From an uncultured Phascolarctobacterium sp. (GTDB taxonomy: Bacteria; Bacillota; Negativicutes; Acidaminococcales; Acidaminococcaceae): a DNA stretch of 7,829 nucleotides. Position numbers and translations under genes: made by a program. The notes beneath the pieces are model-generated. The model made no database searches and was not told the DNA's origin. It worked only from the letters and a program-made list of their open reading frames with translations. Location of the stretch: positions 1 to 7,829 of the forward strand of contig USBG01000073.1 in the NCBI GenBank assembly GCA_900552855.1, given 5' to 3'. Every line of letters begins with the position of its first letter. Position 1 is the first letter of the stretch. Below, in pieces: positions 6,063 to 7,829 of this stretch.

Positions 6063-6096
6063 TATAGCTGTCTATAGCTTTATAGCTACAGCTATA
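6063..6096. repeat. Cluster of TATAGCT repeats upstream of the marR promoter
   Basis: TATAGCT occurs in direct orientation at 6063-6069, 6073-6079 and 6081-6087 and inverted as AGCTATA at 6090-6096. The outer copies belong to 9-base arms TATAGCTGT (6063-6071) and ACAGCTATA (6088-6096). The block ends eight bases upstream of the -35 box, between the terminator of the feoB unit and the marR promoter. It could bind a second regulator. It is unlike the MarR half-site and has no T-run. Confidence 0.5.
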
Positions 6097-6167
6097 CGTA
6101 ATTAAAAATAATAGAAGTTTGCGTCCTCACATTTCCTTCTACTTTGCCCTATTTCCGTAGCACTTTG

Positions 6168-6215
6168 CAGTAAAAAACAAAAAAGCCTGAGAAACGCATA
6201 ATACATTTCTCAGGC
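6168..6215 (-). terminator. feoB: Terminator of the feoB transcript
   Basis: A perfect 10-bp stem, GCCTGAGAAA (6185-6194) with TTTCTCAGGC (6206-6215), and an 11-base loop. On the minus strand it is followed directly by TTTTTTGTTTTTT (from the A-run 6172-6184). It is a classic intrinsic terminator 23 bases after the stop of the 57-codon gene. Confidence 0.93.
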
Positions 6216-6238
6216 AATTAATGTTTAATTTTTCAAAA

Positions 6239-6412
6239 TTACTTTTCTGTAGTTTGCTTTTGCAAAGCCTCAGCCTTCTGGCGTGCCTTTTCTTTAACCT
6301 GGGTGCAAATTGCAGCCTGTGCCATAGCAACACCCTCAATAATACTTTCCCATTCTTCTCTAGACGCAGGATCCTCCATTCTCTCAGCAAAAGTTTTCTC
6401 TTTGTCTTTCAT
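6239..6412 (-). CDS. Small hydrophilic protein co-transcribed with feoB, 57 residues
   Basis: The ATG at 6410-6412 follows the feoB stop by 14 bases. Its ribosome binding site GGAGTGAT, six bases before the ATG, begins immediately behind the feoB stop. The frame reads MKDKEKTFAERMEDPASREE at the start and ends QKAEALQKQTTEK before TAA at 6239-6241. The shared terminator comes 23 bases later, which strongly supports a last gene of the operon. The protein is highly charged and probably mostly helical, with one cysteine (C36) and no membrane span. It therefore does not look like the Cys-rich membrane peptides sometimes found behind FeoB, and it is shorter than FeoC-type winged-helix proteins without an evident winged-helix pattern. 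I do not recognise a family. An accessory role to FeoB is inferred from position alone. Confidence 0.72.
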   Translation of the reverse strand: MKDKEKTFAERMEDPASREEWESIIEGVAMAQAAICTQVKEKARQKAEALQKQTTEK

Positions 6413-6426
6413 AAAACATCACTCCA

Positions 6427-7829
6427 TCAATTAAACCCAAGCATCAGCCCCACCTGACGCACAGCAAAGGCTACACACCATGCCGCTGTCAGCTGATAAC
6501 CAATAATCGCTAGCGTAATCCAGCCAGAATTCATCTCTCGTCTAATAGTAGCCAATGCTGCTACACAGGGCGGATACAGCAGGCAAAATACCAAAAAGGT
6601 AAAGGCGGTCAGCGGAGTGAATAGGCTGCTCAGCTCCGGTGCGTCACCGCTGCCAACTGCCAGCACAGATAAAGTACTGATTACGACCTCCTTGGCAGTA
6701 ATACCTGTAATCAAGGAGGTTGCTGCCTGCCAGCTGCCAAAGCCAAGAGGAGCAAACAGTGGTGCTGCCAGCTTACCAATTGAAGCAATGATGCTATCAC
6801 TGGCATCAACCATATAAAAACGAACGTCAAAGTTTTGCAGGAACCAAATCACAATGCTTACTAAAAAGATAACAGTAAAAGCCTTGTGAATAAAATCACT
6901 AGCCTTACTCCACATATGCATTAAAATATTACGTGCAGTTGGTAGACGATAAGCAGGCAGCTCCATTACAAAAGGGACCGGCTTGCCACTAAAAACCAGG
7001 GTATTTAAAAGCACACCAGATATAACAGCCGTCAATATACCTAAAAGATACAGCGCCATCATAACCAAGCCGCCATTTTCTGGGAAAAAGGCAGCAATGA
7101 AGATACCATAAATAGGCAATTTAGCGCTACAGCTCATAAACGGCGTCAAAATAATGGTCATCTTTCTATCACGCTCGCTAGCAAGTGTACGTGTTGCCAT
7201 AATTGCTGGTACACTGCAGCCAAAGCCAATAATCATGGGCACGAATGAAGAGCCAGACAAGCCAATCTTACGCAGAAGCTTGTCCATAACAAAGGCCACA
7301 CGTGCCATATAGCCACTATCCTCTAGCATCGATAAGAAGAAGAATAAAGTTACAATGGTTGGTAAAAATGACAATACACTGCCTACACCATTGAATACAC
7401 CATCAATAATCAGCGAATGCATGGGCGGAGCAATATTCAGTGCTGTCAGACCAGCATCTGCCCCGGCAGTTACATAATCTATAGCCTCGCTTAACATATC
7501 ACTTAAAAAGGCACCAATCATATCGAAGGTCAACCAAAAAACGGTGCTCATTATTAAAAGGAAGATTGGCAGGGCCAAATATTTATGAGTCAGATAATAG
7601 TCAATCTTTACAGAACGCAGCTGCGCATCTGTATGAAGTGGCTTGCGTACAGTTTTACAGCACAGCTCTTCAATATAAGCATAACGCATGTCTGCCAAGG
7701 CAGCCTCCTTATCGGTATTCAGCGCCTGCTCCATTTCCTCAGTAAAATGCCCAATAATATCCTTTTCATTGGCAGTCAGCTGCAGCTCTTCATTAAAAAT
7801 GTCGTCTCCCTCAATCAGCTTTGTGGATG
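6427..7829 (-). CDS. feoB: Ferrous iron transport protein B, C-terminal part (5' end outside window)
   Basis: The visible 466 residues run from the window edge to TGA at 6427-6429. An internal ATG at 7732-7734 is not the start: the frame continues upstream with STKLIEGDDIFNEELQL, typical of the linker behind the FeoB GTPase domain. The G domain itself (G1-G5 motifs) is beyond the edge. What is seen is the polytopic membrane domain with two Gate regions. Family landmarks in visible numbering are LEDSGYMAR (168-176), GFGCSVPAI (201-209), TPFMSCSAKLP (228-238), GITAKEV (375-381) and LLYPPC (416-421). The conserved cysteines in GFGC, SC and PPC are proposed to line the iron path. FeoB imports Fe2+ across the inner membrane under control of its GTPase. 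The feoA gene would be expected upstream, outside this window. Confidence 0.95.
   Translation of the reverse strand, partial: STKLIEGDDIFNEELQLTANEKDIIGHFTEEMEQALNTDKEAALADMRYAYIEELCCKTVRKPLHTDAQLRSVKIDYYLTHKYLALPIFLLIMSTVFWLTFDMIGAFLSDMLSEAIDYVTAGADAGLTALNIAPPMHSLIIDGVFNGVGSVLSFLPTIVTLFFFLSMLEDSGYMARVAFVMDKLLRKIGLSGSSFVPMIIGFGCSVPAIMATRTLASERDRKMTIILTPFMSCSAKLPIYGIFIAAFFPENGGLVMMALYLLGILTAVISGVLLNTLVFSGKPVPFVMELPAYRLPTARNILMHMWSKASDFIHKAFTVIFLVSIVIWFLQNFDVRFYMVDASDSIIASIGKLAAPLFAPLGFGSWQAATSLITGITAKEVVISTLSVLAVGSGDAPELSSLFTPLTAFTFLVFCLLYPPCVAALATIRREMNSGWITLAIIGYQLTAAWCVAFAVRQVGLMLGFN

Noticed and set aside
6139..6390. An 83-codon minus-strand frame with many Arg, Leu and Lys
   Set aside because: It overlaps the better-supported 57-codon gene in another frame, crosses the feoB terminator and has a basic, low-complexity composition typical of a shadow frame.
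7732..7734. ATG as start of a 435-residue FeoB
   Set aside because: The frame is open upstream to the window edge with FeoB-like linker sequence, and a FeoB without its GTPase domain would be abnormal. The gene is cut by the window, not truncated.

Overview
The window looks like chromosomal DNA from a low-GC Gram-positive-type (Bacillota) bacterium. The evidence is A/T-rich intergenic DNA, strong AGGAGG- and GGTGAT-type ribosome binding sites, close matches to the -35/-10 consensus with 17-bp spacers, and compact hairpin-plus-T-run terminators. A member of the Negativicutes is a reasonable guess but is not proven by anything here. I see no transposase, integrase, tRNA, rRNA or CRISPR array.

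Layout, left to right. Positions 1-130 hold a possible gene start on the minus strand that runs off the left edge. Next is a minus-strand gene for an unrecognised protein with an HExxH zinc-protease signature. Divergent to it is a 73-codon plus-strand gene with its own promoter, ribosome binding site and terminator. The rest of the window is on the minus strand: a PepT-like M20 aminopeptidase with its own promoter and a hairpin-containing leader; a membrane-anchored YkuD L,D-transpeptidase with its own promoter; a marR-MATE efflux pair; a 57-codon gene; and the 3' two-thirds or so of feoB, cut by the right edge. The 57-codon gene (6239-6412) sits directly behind feoB and shares its terminator.

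How the parts work together. The MarR regulator and the MATE pump look like a self-regulated drug or metabolite efflux unit. The regulator's near-consensus promoter has one palindrome inside the -35/-10 spacer and a second, longer one over the transcription start; both use the half-site CGTACTTT. FeoB is the ferrous iron permease, and the small hydrophilic protein behind it is probably co-transcribed with it. The peptidase (peptide turnover) and the L,D-transpeptidase (cell-wall cross-linking) are separate transcription units bounded by hairpin terminators or promoters.

Most of the window is ordinary housekeeping and accessory content. The parts most worth a second look are the operator architecture at marR, the array of TATAGCT repeats next to it, the two small proteins, the uncharacterised HExxH protein and the structured leader of the peptidase gene.
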